Below are positions 25,880 through 35,074 of a stretch of DNA of 64,000 nt, one piece after another. The stretch covers positions 1 to 64,000 of the forward strand of contig NZ_BIMC01000016.1 in assembly GCF_004000885.1 (NCBI RefSeq), given 5' to 3'. The translations under genes were made by a program, and so were the position numbers. The stretch's first letter is position 1; the number at the start of each line of letters is the position of its first letter. This stretch comes from Paenibacillus glucanolyticus NBRC 15330. Its GTDB lineage: Bacteria > Bacillota > Bacilli > Paenibacillales > Paenibacillaceae. Below the pieces are notes generated by a model. The model was not told the origin of the DNA, made no database searches, and was given only the letters and a program-made list of their open reading frames with translations.

Positions 25880-25914
25880 TTGTCAACCAAAAATTATTAA
25901 TTATAGGTTAACAA
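25880..25914 (-). promoter_or_regulatory. BirA operator of bioB
   Basis: On the minus strand TTGTTAACC (25914-25906) and GGTTGACAA (25888-25880) face each other across 17 bases. This is the BirA biotin-repressor box of Bacillota with one mismatch. A TATAAT (25905-25900) lies between the half-sites as a probable -10, so repressor binding would block initiation. Confidence 0.8.
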
Positions 25915-25981
25915 TATGAGTAATAATATCACAGATCCCGGAACACAACAATCAAGATGGAAGCCTCTCCTCATGTAAAAA

Positions 25982-26026
25982 AAGGACTGCTTCGCCAGCC
26001 CGTCACAGGGCTGATGAAACAATCCT
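25982..26026 (-). terminator. Terminator of the LTA synthase gene
   Basis: AGGA-TG-TTC and CAGCCC pair with GGGCTG and GAAGCAGTCCT on the minus strand, followed by seven T. Confidence 0.75.
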
Positions 26027-26053
26027 CTACCTCGTTATCCATTCTGATTCGTA

Positions 26054-27979
26054 TCAGGGTGCCCGCTTAGGCAGCATCTTCACATACTCATCAGACAGCT
26101 TCATTAAGTGGAGAATATAATCATAATCGCTGCGGTAAGGCGTAATATCCGCAACCGGCTCCAGCGTTTTCAAAGAAACCGCCGTTCCATCCTCAAATCC
26201 ATCCCCGGGTACAAACAGGATCTCATTGTTGAAGAAAGATCCCGTTGGCAAATAGTAACGCATGCCAATCACGTTGCGATCTACATTCAGCAAGTCCTGC
26301 CCGAAGGCTGTAAAGCCCTCTTGATCAAGCGATATGCCCAGCAGGTTCGCCACGGTTGGCAGAATATCGACTTGTCCGCCTACCTGATCTATGACCTGAC
26401 CTTCATCCATGCCGGGAACATGCATGATAAGCGGGATGTTAAACCGGCTGACCCGCTCATGGTAAGGAATACCCAGCGTTGAAGAAATGAGATTGGCATC
26501 CGCTTCAGCCGGATTGATACCGAAGTGATCCCCATACACAACCAGCACGGTGTCATCCCACACTCCATTTTGCTGCAGACGGTCAACCAGCGTTCCCAGC
26601 GCATAATCGGAGTAGTTCACCGACTTCAGGTAATTGCCAAGATGAGTTCCTTCCAGCTCTGCAGGCAGCGTCATCTTCGCGAATTCATCCTTGACGTTGT
26701 ATGGAGAATGATTCGACACCGTAATGTAGTGGGCATATGTCGGCTTGTTCTGCTGCTCATTCTCCAGCAGCTTCTCGACCCCTACGCGGAACAACTCTTC
26801 ATCCGAAGGCCCGAATTCATTATAATAATCATTCGTGAAATAGGGCTTGTCATAGTAATGCTGAAAATCAAGTGCCGGATACATTTTGCTTCGATCCCAG
26901 AACTTCACGTCATTCACATGAAAAGTGCCGGTATCATACCCATGCTCGTTCAGGGTCCTTGGCAGTCCCGGCAGCTCCTTGTTCCCGAACCCGGTAGACA
27001 TCGCCGTCGTACCCGTCGGATAAATCGAAGTATTCACTGCAAATTCGGCGTCTGATGTATTGCCTTGTCCAATCTGCTGAAAGACATGCGGGAAATAAAA
27101 GCCGCTATCGACAAGCTGATTCATTACCGGCGTCAGCTCTTGCCCGTTCAGAGATTGACCAATCGGGAAGTTCTGAAGAGACTCCATCTGAACGATGATC
27201 AGATTTTTACCCTTGGCCGCACCGAAATAATCCGGCTTGTCCTTCACCTGCTTAACGTATGGATAGGTCGCTTGCAGCTGTTGGGCTCTCAGTATAGTAT
27301 CCTGCAAGTTCCCTTCCGCCAGCGCACGATTCTCCTGTGAGTTCCGCACAACAGCGGACACCTGGTAATTCATGAATCCCATTTGCTCTGCTCGAACGAT
27401 TTCATTCTCGATTCCCCATTCCTTTCGAATGATGAATCCGGACAACACGACCGCTATGATAAGGACAGCGACCATTGAAAGTCGCCATTTCCTACCTAGT
27501 CCCCGCGAAGCATATAATGCCGAGTAAGAACGTTCTCCACCGAAATGCAGTCCTCTTCTTGCACGTGAACGGACTTTTTTGACCGCCCATATGATCAAGA
27601 GCACGACCAAATCCAGAAAGAACAGAAAGTGCTCCGGCTCAAGCAGCGCTGTTATGCTGGCTCTTACCTGGTTCACCTGACCAATGCCCGCGAGCGCGGT
27701 ATACGTTGGTATGGAACCAAAGTGAACGTTGTAAACAGCGGAAGCAAACATCATGAAAGACAGGACCACATTCAGGACGATGTATACCGTTTTCTTGCCT
27801 CTTAGCGGCAGAATCAGCTCCACTAAGCTGATCAGTGCCAGCACTGACAGCGCATCGGTAAGCACCTTCCCCCAGGCAACCCCGTTAAATAGAAATACCC
27901 TTAGCAGGATCAGCTTCAATAAGAGCGTTATAAACACGAGTGTACTTAACTTCAACCTTTGCTCAAGGCTACGTTCCAT
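26054..27979 (-). CDS. Lipoteichoic acid synthase family sulfatase-like protein
   Basis: The 641-residue protein has five N-terminal membrane helices (residues 10-185) and an extracellular sulfatase-like domain, the LtaS layout. Mn-binding and catalytic positions are present: Glu 266 in VQMESLQN, Thr 308 in GQGNTSDAEFA (the nucleophile), and VYGDHFG with Asp and His. LtaS polymerises glycerol phosphate from phosphatidylglycerol onto a glycolipid anchor. Several paralogs per genome are common, including primases and stress forms, so LtaS versus YfnI or YqgS type is not decided. It is next to a surface-glycan cluster on the other strand. Confidence 0.92.
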   Translation of the reverse strand: MERSLEQRLKLSTLVFITLLLKLILLRVFLFNGVAWGKVLTDALSVLALISLVELILPLRGKKTVYIVLNVVLSFMMFASAVYNVHFGSIPTYTALAGIGQVNQVRASITALLEPEHFLFFLDLVVLLIIWAVKKVRSRARRGLHFGGERSYSALYASRGLGRKWRLSMVAVLIIAVVLSGFIIRKEWGIENEIVRAEQMGFMNYQVSAVVRNSQENRALAEGNLQDTILRAQQLQATYPYVKQVKDKPDYFGAAKGKNLIIVQMESLQNFPIGQSLNGQELTPVMNQLVDSGFYFPHVFQQIGQGNTSDAEFAVNTSIYPTGTTAMSTGFGNKELPGLPRTLNEHGYDTGTFHVNDVKFWDRSKMYPALDFQHYYDKPYFTNDYYNEFGPSDEELFRVGVEKLLENEQQNKPTYAHYITVSNHSPYNVKDEFAKMTLPAELEGTHLGNYLKSVNYSDYALGTLVDRLQQNGVWDDTVLVVYGDHFGINPAEADANLISSTLGIPYHERVSRFNIPLIMHVPGMDEGQVIDQVGGQVDILPTVANLLGISLDQEGFTAFGQDLLNVDRNVIGMRYYLPTGSFFNNEILFVPGDGFEDGTAVSLKTLEPVADITPYRSDYDYILHLMKLSDEYVKMLPKRAP

Positions 27980-28155
27980 GCTGCATTCCCTCTTTTTGTA
28001 AATGTAATGTTAATTGACAGCTTTCATTATAACAGGAATGTAAACGCCAATCTAATCCGCCCATTCCTCGGCTACCCCCGTCAATTGTCCAATGCATGAA
28101 TCCCCAGTGTCACGTAGGATAAAGCATCCCAATCAAAAGGCTGGAGGTATAATCC

Positions 28156-29073
28156 ATGAAGATGGTTGTGACCGGCGGAGCGGGCTTTATCGGCTCTCAT
28201 CTGGTGAATGGACTCGTGAACCAAGGCTATGAGGTCCATGTTATTGATAATCTGACAACCGGAGACCCAGGTCGCCTTCATAGCGAGGCAATTTTGCATG
28301 TGGCCGACGTGAACAGTCAGCAGACAACAGCGTATATCTCCGTGCTTAAACCGGACGTCGTATTTCATCTGGCGGCCCAGGCCGATGTGCAGCGATCGAT
28401 CAAAGAGCCTCCGCTGGATGCGGATGCCAATATCATGGGCACCATAAACATACTTGAAGCTTGCCGTAAGGCAGGCGTACGTAAAATTGTATTTGCTTCA
28501 ACTTCAGGCGTATATGGGGATTTGGAGAAACCTCAACTGACAGAGGATGATCCGGTCTCTCCCATCTCATTCTACGCACAATCGAAGATTACAGGCGAAC
28601 AGTATATTCGTCTCTATCACCAATTCTTCGGACTGAAGTACACCATCCTTCGGTTTGGGAATGTCTACGGTCCAGGCCAGACCGCTAAGGGTGAAGGCGG
28701 CGTAGTGGCGGTATTTGGAAATCGTCTTCGCCAAGGCATTCCCCTTCAGATCTATGGCGACGGTCAGCAAACCCGGGATTTCATTTATGTAAAAGATGTC
28801 GTGGAAGCCAATCTCGCTTCCATCCATCAAGGCGATCAGCATGTGCTCCATGTAAGCACTGGCAGCGGCCGTACCATCAACACGCTTGTCGATGTCATCG
28901 GCAGGTTGCATCCTGATCCTATCGATGTAAATTATATGCCTGCAAAGAACGGGGACATTCTGCACAGCTGCCTCAACAACGACAGGACCCGGGAGCTCTT
29001 GGCGTGGAATCCGTTATATAGTCTGGAACAAGGGATTGCAGAAACCTACCGTCACTGGCTGCGTACATCCTAG
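28156..29073 (+). CDS. NAD-dependent nucleotide-sugar epimerase (extended SDR)
   Basis: The 305-residue protein is an extended SDR of the UDP-glucose 4-epimerase type. It has GGAGFIG at 7-13 for NAD, DNLTTG at 31-36, HLAAQADV, the catalytic Ser/Thr in FASTSGVYG and Y140-AQS-K144. The C-terminal half has LRFGNVYGPGQ and YGDGQQTRDFIYVKD, which bind the nucleotide sugar. These enzymes interconvert UDP-sugars for surface polysaccharides. GGAGG lies about 10 bases before the ATG. The glycosyltransferases nearby, on the other strand, are likely consumers. Confidence 0.88.
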   Translation: MKMVVTGGAGFIGSHLVNGLVNQGYEVHVIDNLTTGDPGRLHSEAILHVADVNSQQTTAYISVLKPDVVFHLAAQADVQRSIKEPPLDADANIMGTINILEACRKAGVRKIVFASTSGVYGDLEKPQLTEDDPVSPISFYAQSKITGEQYIRLYHQFFGLKYTILRFGNVYGPGQTAKGEGGVVAVFGNRLRQGIPLQIYGDGQQTRDFIYVKDVVEANLASIHQGDQHVLHVSTGSGRTINTLVDVIGRLHPDPIDVNYMPAKNGDILHSCLNNDRTRELLAWNPLYSLEQGIAETYRHWLRTS

Positions 29074-29098
29074 GGCAGCAAGCGACTTTTGCATTCAT

Positions 29099-29152
29099 AC
29101 GAAAAACAGCCTTATTCCCTTGCAAGCAGGGGCAATTAGGCTGTTTTTCGTG
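29099..29152. terminator. Bidirectional terminator between epimerase and glycosyltransferase
   Basis: ACGAAAAACAGCCT pairs perfectly with AGGCTGTTTTTCGT, with further pairing (TGCC/GGCA type) inside. A and T runs on both arms make it work for both convergent genes. Confidence 0.85.
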
Positions 29153-29179
29153 CATTTTTGGCGCATGCGGCTTGAAGGA

Positions 29180-30247
29180 TCACATGCCAATCGATTGAAG
29201 CAGACCCGCAAAATGGATCGCATAGCTATGCGGGTTGAAATTCTGTTCGACGTGTCCCTTGGCATGACTTCGAATCTGTTCGCGCAGGGAACGATCATTC
29301 ATTAGCACCAGCGCTTCGGCAACAGCATGCTGAATATCTCCCAGCACATAGAACTTGCCTGTCGAATTGTGATACACCGATGTCGATACCCCATCCGAAT
29401 CGGTTGTCAGCACCGGACAGCGGCAGCTCATCGCTTCAAGAACCGAATACGGCGCGCCTTCCACCTTCGAGGTGCAGCATAGAAATCCGCCGGAATCGCC
29501 AATGACGGAATAATAGTAGGGCATCTCTGCATGCGGTACGTTGGATCGAAGAGTTAACCGATCCGACAGGTCCAACTCTTCGATAAGCGAGAGAAACTGT
29601 TCACGCTCTAGCGGCTGGCTGAGTTGAATATCCTCGAACATCCACATTTGCAGATCCGGTACATGCTGTTTAAGCTGATGACCGATATGAAGAAATTCGC
29701 GCCAGTTCTTGTTATCCTCAATCCGCCCTAGCCATGCCATAATTGGGCTTGCAGACCTTGGATAGGGTCTGTACGTGAACTCCTGGCTGTCAAAACAATT
29801 GTTGAAATTAAATTGCGGCTTATGCGGATACAGCTCCTGGAATAACGCAGCAATATGAGGGGTGTTGGGATTCAGCAGCGCAGCGGCATGCTCGTTGACG
29901 TACGGCGCTGCCTGTGTAAGTTGTGCGTGGGCAACACTCTTAGGTCCATAACCCTGGATTTCCAGCACGAATTTCCCTTTGAAGCCCAGCATTCGAAGCC
30001 GCGGGAAGCTCGCATGATCTGTTGTCACGACAATGACGTCAAAGTCGTTGGAATCCAGAATATGCTTGATTTCAATATCATTGCGGGTTACATAGATCGG
30101 GAAATCAGCGGCATTCTGCATGCCAGATCCCCAGGCATAATACAGACAATGCGCCTCGATCCCGGCAAGTCGAAGTGCACGGCATCGCTGTCTGTTTAAT
30201 GTTTCAACGCCCCCGCTTGGCACGTAGTAGACGAACAGCACCTTCAT
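29180..30247 (-). CDS. Glycosyltransferase, GT4-like
   Basis: This 355-residue protein has the GT-B fold of family 4: MKVLFVYYVPSGGVETL at the N-terminal nucleotide-fold, IMAWLGRIEDNKNWREFL opening the C-terminal donor domain, and KVEGAPYSVLEAMSCRCPVL, the E-x7-E donor motif. No membrane segment or signal. Acceptor and donor are unknown. GGGGAGGGG precedes the ATG. A small unknown gene starts just upstream (17 bases), and the two are likely one transcription unit. Confidence 0.87.
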   Translation of the reverse strand: MKVLFVYYVPSGGVETLNRQRCRALRLAGIEAHCLYYAWGSGMQNAADFPIYVTRNDIEIKHILDSNDFDVIVVTTDHASFPRLRMLGFKGKFVLEIQGYGPKSVAHAQLTQAAPYVNEHAAALLNPNTPHIAALFQELYPHKPQFNFNNCFDSQEFTYRPYPRSASPIMAWLGRIEDNKNWREFLHIGHQLKQHVPDLQMWMFEDIQLSQPLEREQFLSLIEELDLSDRLTLRSNVPHAEMPYYYSVIGDSGGFLCCTSKVEGAPYSVLEAMSCRCPVLTTDSDGVSTSVYHNSTGKFYVLGDIQHAVAEALVLMNDRSLREQIRSHAKGHVEQNFNPHSYAIHFAGLLQSIGM

Positions 30248-30263
30248 GTCGTACCCCTCCCCA

Positions 30264-30599
30264 TTATTCGATGGCTTGAAAATCAGAATTTGAGTAGACG
30301 GCTACAAGCTGTCCCTGGTTCTTGGCATGGACGGTAATCAGCGTGGAGTGAGTGTAGTTAATGTTGGTCACGAGCAGCAGGCTGAATGCGGTATTATGGT
30401 TCGTGATATTGGGCACAAAGACCGTCGAACCTGCCCCGACATGAACGAGGCCAACATAATAGACCCCGTATAGGTGATATCCGTGAATAAGGACATCAAA
30501 TTCTTCTGCCCCTGCATTGGTTATCGTGAGATCCACGGACTGTATATATCGCGCATCAATATGGCCGTACTCCACTGCATCTAAACGATAGATGGACAT
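30264..30599 (-). CDS. Small beta-rich protein of unknown function
   Basis: I do not recognise this 111-residue protein. It is predicted almost all beta strand: YIQSVDLTITNAG, FDVLIHGYHLYGVYYVG, STVFVPNITNHN, FSLLLVTNINYTHSTLITV and GQLVAVYSNSDFQ, without Cys, signal peptide or membrane helix. GGGAGGG precedes the ATG. It is placed directly upstream of a glycosyltransferase gene, so it might be a spore-surface or glycoprotein acceptor, but nothing in the sequence proves this. Confidence 0.65.
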   Translation of the reverse strand: MSIYRLDAVEYGHIDARYIQSVDLTITNAGAEEFDVLIHGYHLYGVYYVGLVHVGAGSTVFVPNITNHNTAFSLLLVTNINYTHSTLITVHAKNQGQLVAVYSNSDFQAIE

Positions 30600-30791
30600 T
30601 TCATTCCCTCCCAGGCAATTGCAGCATCATTAATATCAGGTTATGTAACTACTTCTGATCAGGTAAGGGCATATCCATAGTGACGATCATCCAATTGTGT
30701 ATTTCTTGACTCCACGGTCCAAGCCGCTTCTTACGGATTCGCATTTAATAGTATGTGGAAGTGATCCGAAAGAAAGGGACGGTGACAATAG

Positions 30792-31418
30792 ATGTTGAGC
30801 CTGCAGGATATCAAGGGACCCTATCATGCCATATTCAGTCTGGGAAATAATTGTTTGCCGGGCATTGAGTTAAGAGAACACGGGCTGCGAAAATTTGCCG
30901 GGCCAATCGATTGGATGGGCACCCCGGTGCTGCCCCAAATTTCAAGGATGCTTCGCAACCGGTTTCAAGGCATGCTGGTTTATCCGAACCTCCACACGGT
31001 TAGCCAGGCCAATGATGAGCTGTACAATGTATGGGATCGAGAGTACGATCTATATCTGAATCATGATTTTCACGTGGTTAACAACTTCCCTCCCCATCTG
31101 GCAGCTTATCCTGAGATCAAGGTAAAATATGACCGGAGGATCGCCAGATTTCTGCAGACACTGGAAAGCGGAGGTCGAATCCTCTTTATTCGGACCGATT
31201 CCAGCTATGAAGATATCAAGGAGCTGGTAGATTCCCTGAAGCAGATCTGTGTCGGGCCTTTTCATGTGCTTGCTGTCAATCATGAGCCCGTGAAAGAGAT
31301 CGAAATGGCGGACTGGAACATAGAGCATGTGTGTGCTGTGAAAATGCCGGATATTGATATTTGGATCAGCAACCGTTATCGCTGGACCTATTTGTTCCAA
31401 GGCATGTATTTGACCTAA
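30792..31418 (+). CDS. DUF1796 family putative cysteine peptidase
   Basis: The 208-residue protein fits DUF1796, described as a papain-like cysteine-peptidase fold. It opens with IFSLGNNCLPGIELREHGL, where SLG-x2-C holds the candidate nucleophile, followed by KFAGPIDWMGTP. A His-rich centre (LYLNHDFHVVNNFPPH) and GGRILFIRTDSS follow. Family members often sit with glycosyltransferases in Bacillus and Paenibacillus, and so it is here. Activity has not been shown for the family to my knowledge. GGTGA lies six bases before the ATG. Confidence 0.78.
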   Translation: MLSLQDIKGPYHAIFSLGNNCLPGIELREHGLRKFAGPIDWMGTPVLPQISRMLRNRFQGMLVYPNLHTVSQANDELYNVWDREYDLYLNHDFHVVNNFPPHLAAYPEIKVKYDRRIARFLQTLESGGRILFIRTDSSYEDIKELVDSLKQICVGPFHVLAVNHEPVKEIEMADWNIEHVCAVKMPDIDIWISNRYRWTYLFQGMYLT

Positions 31419-31465
31419 ATGAATGAAACTTCGATATGGATGTCGAGCCAGCTCAAGTACAGCTA

Positions 31466-31502
31466 AATGGCAGGCCAAGATAATCCCTTGGCCTGCCATT
31501 TT
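31466..31502. terminator. Bidirectional terminator after DUF1796
   Basis: TGGCAGGCCAAG pairs perfectly with CTTGGCCTGCCA over an eight-base loop, with A/T runs on both sides. It serves DUF1796 and the convergent 54-residue gene. Confidence 0.85.
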
Positions 31503-31512
31503 ACATCAGGAT

Positions 31513-31677
31513 TTAAATGTACGTTACGGGCTCATCCGGCAGCTTGTAATCTTTCGGCAGCGATTGAAGAATCCGATTCCATACCGCATAGTCGACCAGA
31601 ATCTCCGGATTTGAGATCTGGTTGACAAAAATTCGGTTGTACAAATCGCTCATCACGGAAAATGCTTGCTGATTCAT
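31513..31677 (-). CDS. 54-residue protein of unknown function
   Basis: A short frame begins at ATG 31677 with AGGGGGAG five bases upstream and ends at TAA just before the terminator. The product reads MNQQAFSVMSDLYNRIFVN, then QISNPEILVDYAVWNRILQ, SLPKDYKLPDEPVTYI. It looks helical with a Pro-rich end and normal codon use. It lies 13 bases downstream of a GT4 gene and is probably last in that operon. I do not know the family. Confidence 0.7.
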   Translation of the reverse strand: MNQQAFSVMSDLYNRIFVNQISNPEILVDYAVWNRILQSLPKDYKLPDEPVTYI

Positions 31678-31690
31678 GGGCTCCCCCTTT

Positions 31691-32920
31691 TCATACAGAT
31701 GATTTCTGAGCTATAGCACCGTAATATACGTTCAGCGTCCTTTGGACCATCAGATCCATGGACCAATGATCTTGAGCGAATGCCTTCGCATTCTGACCAA
31801 GAAATTTTCGGTAATCCTCCCGCTCCAACAGCAGACTCAGCTGTTTTGCCGTACTTACCGCATCCCCAACCGGTGCGATCAAACCTGTGTAACCGTGAGT
31901 CACCATTTCCGGCAACCCTCCGGCCGTGGATACAACGCTTGGCAGACCTGCCATTTGTGCTTCCATGACCGAGAAGGGCTGGTTATCCTGAATGCAAGTG
32001 TGTGCAAAAATATCCGCTTGCGCCAGTAAGCCGGGGACATTGTTGTGCTCGCCAAGAAAAAACACGTCATGCTGCAGTGAGGCTCTTACCGTCTGCTCCT
32101 CCAGTTGCTCCCGCATACCGCCATCCCCGACGATCCAGCAAACCCAATCGCTTCGCATCTGCTTCAGAACGGCCAGGGAATCGAGCAGGACATGGACCCC
32201 CTTCACGTATACCAATCGGGCAGGACAGATAATCACCTTCTTGCCCGGCGGCCGCCGTAGTGGTGTTCCGGCATTATATTTTGCTTGAAAGGCCGCAGCA
32301 TCGAGCCCATACTGAAACACCGTAATTCGATGGTCGGGTACACCGCAATCGGTCATGAGAATGTTCTTGGACCAATGGTTGGCTGCAATGGTCAGATCCG
32401 AAGACATGGCAGCATGATATTCAAGCGCAGGAAAATAGCGCCACGCCGGGCTTCTTTCATCGACACCTTTCGAGGGGTTGTTGCGGAAGTGATCCATCAT
32501 TTCTCGCGCCACAGAGCCATGTACGTGGGATACGAGCGGTGTCCGCCCCGGTTTCACCCGGCCCAAGGAACGTGTCGAGAAGCTATCCTGTGTATGGATA
32601 ATATCGTACTGCTGCAGCCCGAAATAAGCAGCAGCCAGCTCCATGCAATAACGCTCAAGCTCGTAATGGCGGATTGCATAATGCTGATTCAATCCCGGAG
32701 CCGTTTGCGAGTTAAGCTTCGACTCCAGCATAGGAAGCAATGCTTCCTTGGCCAGTTCCTTCCCCCGATTGACAATATGGATTTTTTTGTAATCCGGACT
32801 GTTACCGAGCAGATCCACTTCATGACCTAATTGTTCCAAACGGTTCTTGAGCTGTTCCATGAAGTTCCATACTCCGCCGACATGAGGGATTAACCAGTGA
32901 GTTGCTAGCAGTATTTTCAT
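31691..32920 (-). CDS. Glycosyltransferase family 4
   Basis: The GT-B protein of 409 residues starts with MKILLATHWLIPHVGGVWNF. Other motifs are VSHVHGSVAREM in the N-terminal domain, VIICPARLVYVKGVHVLLDS opening the donor domain, and the donor motif QPFSVMEAQMAGLPSVVSTAGG. It probably adds hexoses to a surface glycan in the cytoplasm. Two starts compete: ATG 32932 overlaps the stop of the upstream gene (TAATG), ATG 32920 has GGGGGA four bases upstream. I use the latter. It is flanked by a GT2 gene and a 54-residue gene in the same direction. Confidence 0.88.
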   Translation of the reverse strand: MKILLATHWLIPHVGGVWNFMEQLKNRLEQLGHEVDLLGNSPDYKKIHIVNRGKELAKEALLPMLESKLNSQTAPGLNQHYAIRHYELERYCMELAAAYFGLQQYDIIHTQDSFSTRSLGRVKPGRTPLVSHVHGSVAREMMDHFRNNPSKGVDERSPAWRYFPALEYHAAMSSDLTIAANHWSKNILMTDCGVPDHRITVFQYGLDAAAFQAKYNAGTPLRRPPGKKVIICPARLVYVKGVHVLLDSLAVLKQMRSDWVCWIVGDGGMREQLEEQTVRASLQHDVFFLGEHNNVPGLLAQADIFAHTCIQDNQPFSVMEAQMAGLPSVVSTAGGLPEMVTHGYTGLIAPVGDAVSTAKQLSLLLEREDYRKFLGQNAKAFAQDHWSMDLMVQRTLNVYYGAIAQKSSV

Positions 32921-32931
32921 GGTATCCCCCA

Positions 32932-33645
32932 TTAACCGCCATGCTGAGCCAAGTGCTCAAGTACGTGACGATAATTATTTTTTACCATCTCATATTCCCG
33001 GGCAATCGTTGCTTTATGCCGAATGGTGCCCATCTGGGAATGCACACGGTACATCGTAAGCATATCTGGCAGAAATCCGAACGAAGCCCCGTTCATCAAC
33101 AGCCGAATCCAGAGATCGTAATCATGTGTGTAGGGAAGCTGCGCATTGAACAGCCCTACCCTGTGAAGCCGGTCTTTCTTCATAATGACGGTGCATCCAT
33201 TAATCGGATTGGAATAGACCAGTTGACGGGCCAAATCCGCATTGTTCGCCATTGGAATCCCCTCGTACGGTCTTGTCACCCGATTGTGCTCATTAATGAC
33301 TGAGAAACCAGTGAAACTGATGTCGAGACCCCTGCTCAGCATAAACGCCATCTGTCTTTCAATCTTCTGAGGAACAAAACGATCATCCGAACTGAGCCAG
33401 GCGATATATTGGCCCGAAGCATGCAAAATGGCATGATTCAATGCGCTGGCTGTACCGCCATTACTCTTGCCCATATAGTAGACTCTGTTCTTATAGGGTG
33501 CGATCAGATTGGAATATTGCGTTGACCCATCATCCACCACAATGATTTCCACAGCAGGGTACGTTTGTTGTACCGCACTTTCCAAAGCTTGCTGTATATA
33601 CTGGCAGTTATAGAAAGGTATGACTATCGTAACCGTCGGCATCAT
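32932..33645 (-). CDS. Glycosyltransferase family 2
   Basis: A 237-residue GT-A glycosyltransferase: PTVTIVIPFYNCQYIQQAL, VEIIVVDDGSTQYS (UDP binding), IAWLSSDDRFVP (the DXD-like SDD) and YTHDYDLWIRLLMNG (catalytic base Asp). AAGGAGGAGA lies nine bases upstream of ATG 33645, so the longer frame starting 33687 is not used. It is first gene of a three-gene minus-strand operon with the GT4 and the 54-residue protein. Donor and acceptor are unknown. Confidence 0.88.
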   Translation of the reverse strand: MMPTVTIVIPFYNCQYIQQALESAVQQTYPAVEIIVVDDGSTQYSNLIAPYKNRVYYMGKSNGGTASALNHAILHASGQYIAWLSSDDRFVPQKIERQMAFMLSRGLDISFTGFSVINEHNRVTRPYEGIPMANNADLARQLVYSNPINGCTVIMKKDRLHRVGLFNAQLPYTHDYDLWIRLLMNGASFGFLPDMLTMYRVHSQMGTIRHKATIAREYEMVKNNYRHVLEHLAQHGG

Positions 33646-33805
33646 CCCCTGTCTCCTCCTTCTGCCTATCTTGATATGTGATCTCAATACACATCATGGG
33701 TTAGTACACCATATGCATTGTTTACGCATTCCGCACGGACCCCTGTCCCCTGACATTTGACCAAATAACAGGCAGAAGGCACATGAAGCAGGGAAATTTG
33801 ACAAC

Positions 33806-33850
33806 CAAAATAAGCTGTCCCCCGCCGGTTGGCTAGAGAGCAGCTTATAA
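33806..33850 (-). terminator. azlCD terminator
   Basis: ATAAGCTG pairs with CAGCTTAT over a 23-base loop that has a CCGCC/GG core. Three T and GG follow on the minus strand. It ends the azlCD unit. Confidence 0.6.
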
Positions 33851-33867
33851 ACCATGCTTCACTTAAT

Positions 33868-34194
33868 TCAAATCAATATGCGCAGCCCAATCAAAGTCAG
33901 AATACCCACAATGACCGTAGCAAACAGACTTTTCGTTAGAAAAGCTGTAAGGAAGGCGGGAACAGCCGCAATCAGCTCAAGCAAGTGACCGGCAGGGTCG
34001 ACACGCCCGTCCGATACGAGCAGTTCCTGGGCCAACAGGGCGCCCATGACTGCGATTGGCACATGATCCAGCCATCTTATCATCATATCCGGAATCCGCA
34101 GCTTGCTGAGAATCATAAGCGGCAGAACTCTTGGAATAAGGGTAACCACCGCACAGCCGATAATCAGAGCTGAAATATGCCATCTTATTTCCAT
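33868..34194 (-). CDS. azlD: Branched-chain amino acid exporter small subunit AzlD
   Basis: This 108-residue protein has three to four membrane helices. IGCAVVTLIPRVLPLMIL at residues 12-29 carries the conserved R-x-LP motif of the AzlD family. With AzlC it exports branched-chain amino acids or analogs. The gene overlaps azlC by ten bases, as usual for this pair. Confidence 0.9.
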   Translation of the reverse strand: MEIRWHISALIIGCAVVTLIPRVLPLMILSKLRIPDMMIRWLDHVPIAVMGALLAQELLVSDGRVDPAGHLLELIAAVPAFLTAFLTKSLFATVIVGILTLIGLRILI

Positions 34195-34910
34195 CGTTCC
34201 ATCACCATCCCCGCTGTAGCCGCAACCAGGATAGCGGCAATGACTGCTGCGCTTCCCGGCATCATCGTGCTGAAGGCCACTACTGCAATGACCGCAATGA
34301 TAACGACCATGAAGTCCAATTTATATTTTTTGCGGCTGAGCCATTGCAGTGCCAGCAGCCCGATAAACATACCCGGCAAAGCAAAATCCAGACCAAACTG
34401 CTCCGGGTCCGGTATCCACTCGCCGACGAGCCCCCCTGCAACGTTAGCCGCACACCAGAACAGATAGGCTGTAATATTTAAGCCCACCATCCATTGATAA
34501 CCCAGTCTTTTCTGCTCGGTCGCCTTGGCGGCAGCAACACCGAATGTCTCGTCAGTCAGCAGGGAGCCGATAAAGAAACTCTTTCCGGTGGAGAGACCTT
34601 TAAAGTACGGGGCGATCGCTGCGCTTAACAGCAGATGCCTGGCATTCACGAAGAAAATCGTGATGATGATCGAGATCACCGGGCTTGCTGCCGCCAGCAT
34701 TCCTGCCGCGATAAATTGACCGGAGCCGGCATAGAGCAGGAGCGAGATTAACGCGATTTCGAGCAGGCTGAAGCCTGCAGTCCGCTCAACTACACCTGCA
34801 GCAAAGCCTATGCTCAAATAGCCTAGCAGGGTAGGAATACAATCCTTAAAGCCTTGAAGATACGAATTTCCCTCCATATGCGAAGGAAGCTGTTCTGACT
34901 TGGTGTCCAT
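34185..34910 (-). CDS. azlC: Branched-chain amino acid exporter large subunit AzlC
   Basis: The 241-residue protein has seven or so membrane segments. CIPTLLGYLSIGFAAGVV near the start and VNARHLLLSAAIAPYFKG in the middle are family signatures, the second being the best conserved AzlC motif. FIGSLLTDETFGVA follows. It forms a two-component exporter with AzlD. GAGAGGA precedes the ATG. No regulator (AzlB) lies next to it. Confidence 0.92.
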   Translation of the reverse strand: MDTKSEQLPSHMEGNSYLQGFKDCIPTLLGYLSIGFAAGVVERTAGFSLLEIALISLLLYAGSGQFIAAGMLAAASPVISIIITIFFVNARHLLLSAAIAPYFKGLSTGKSFFIGSLLTDETFGVAAAKATEQKRLGYQWMVGLNITAYLFWCAANVAGGLVGEWIPDPEQFGLDFALPGMFIGLLALQWLSRKKYKLDFMVVIIAVIAVVAFSTMMPGSAAVIAAILVAATAGMVMERWK

Positions 34911-35005
34911 CTTGGTCCGATTCCTCTCTTACTCTCCGATTCTACTTTTAATTACTATGAATACATCCTCCTTCCTTGTCAACGCCAAATATGCCATTTA
35001 CCCAT

Positions 35006-35046
35006 TAAAAAAGCGCCCCGGAAGTGCAACAAATCTTCCGGAACGC
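35006..35046 (-). terminator. Terminator of the zinc dehydrogenase gene
   Basis: GCGTTCCGGAAG and CTTCCGGGGCGC form a stem with two internal mismatches on the minus strand, followed by six T. Confidence 0.85.
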
Positions 35047-35074
35047 ACAATGTGATGATTGAATTTTCAAGCGG

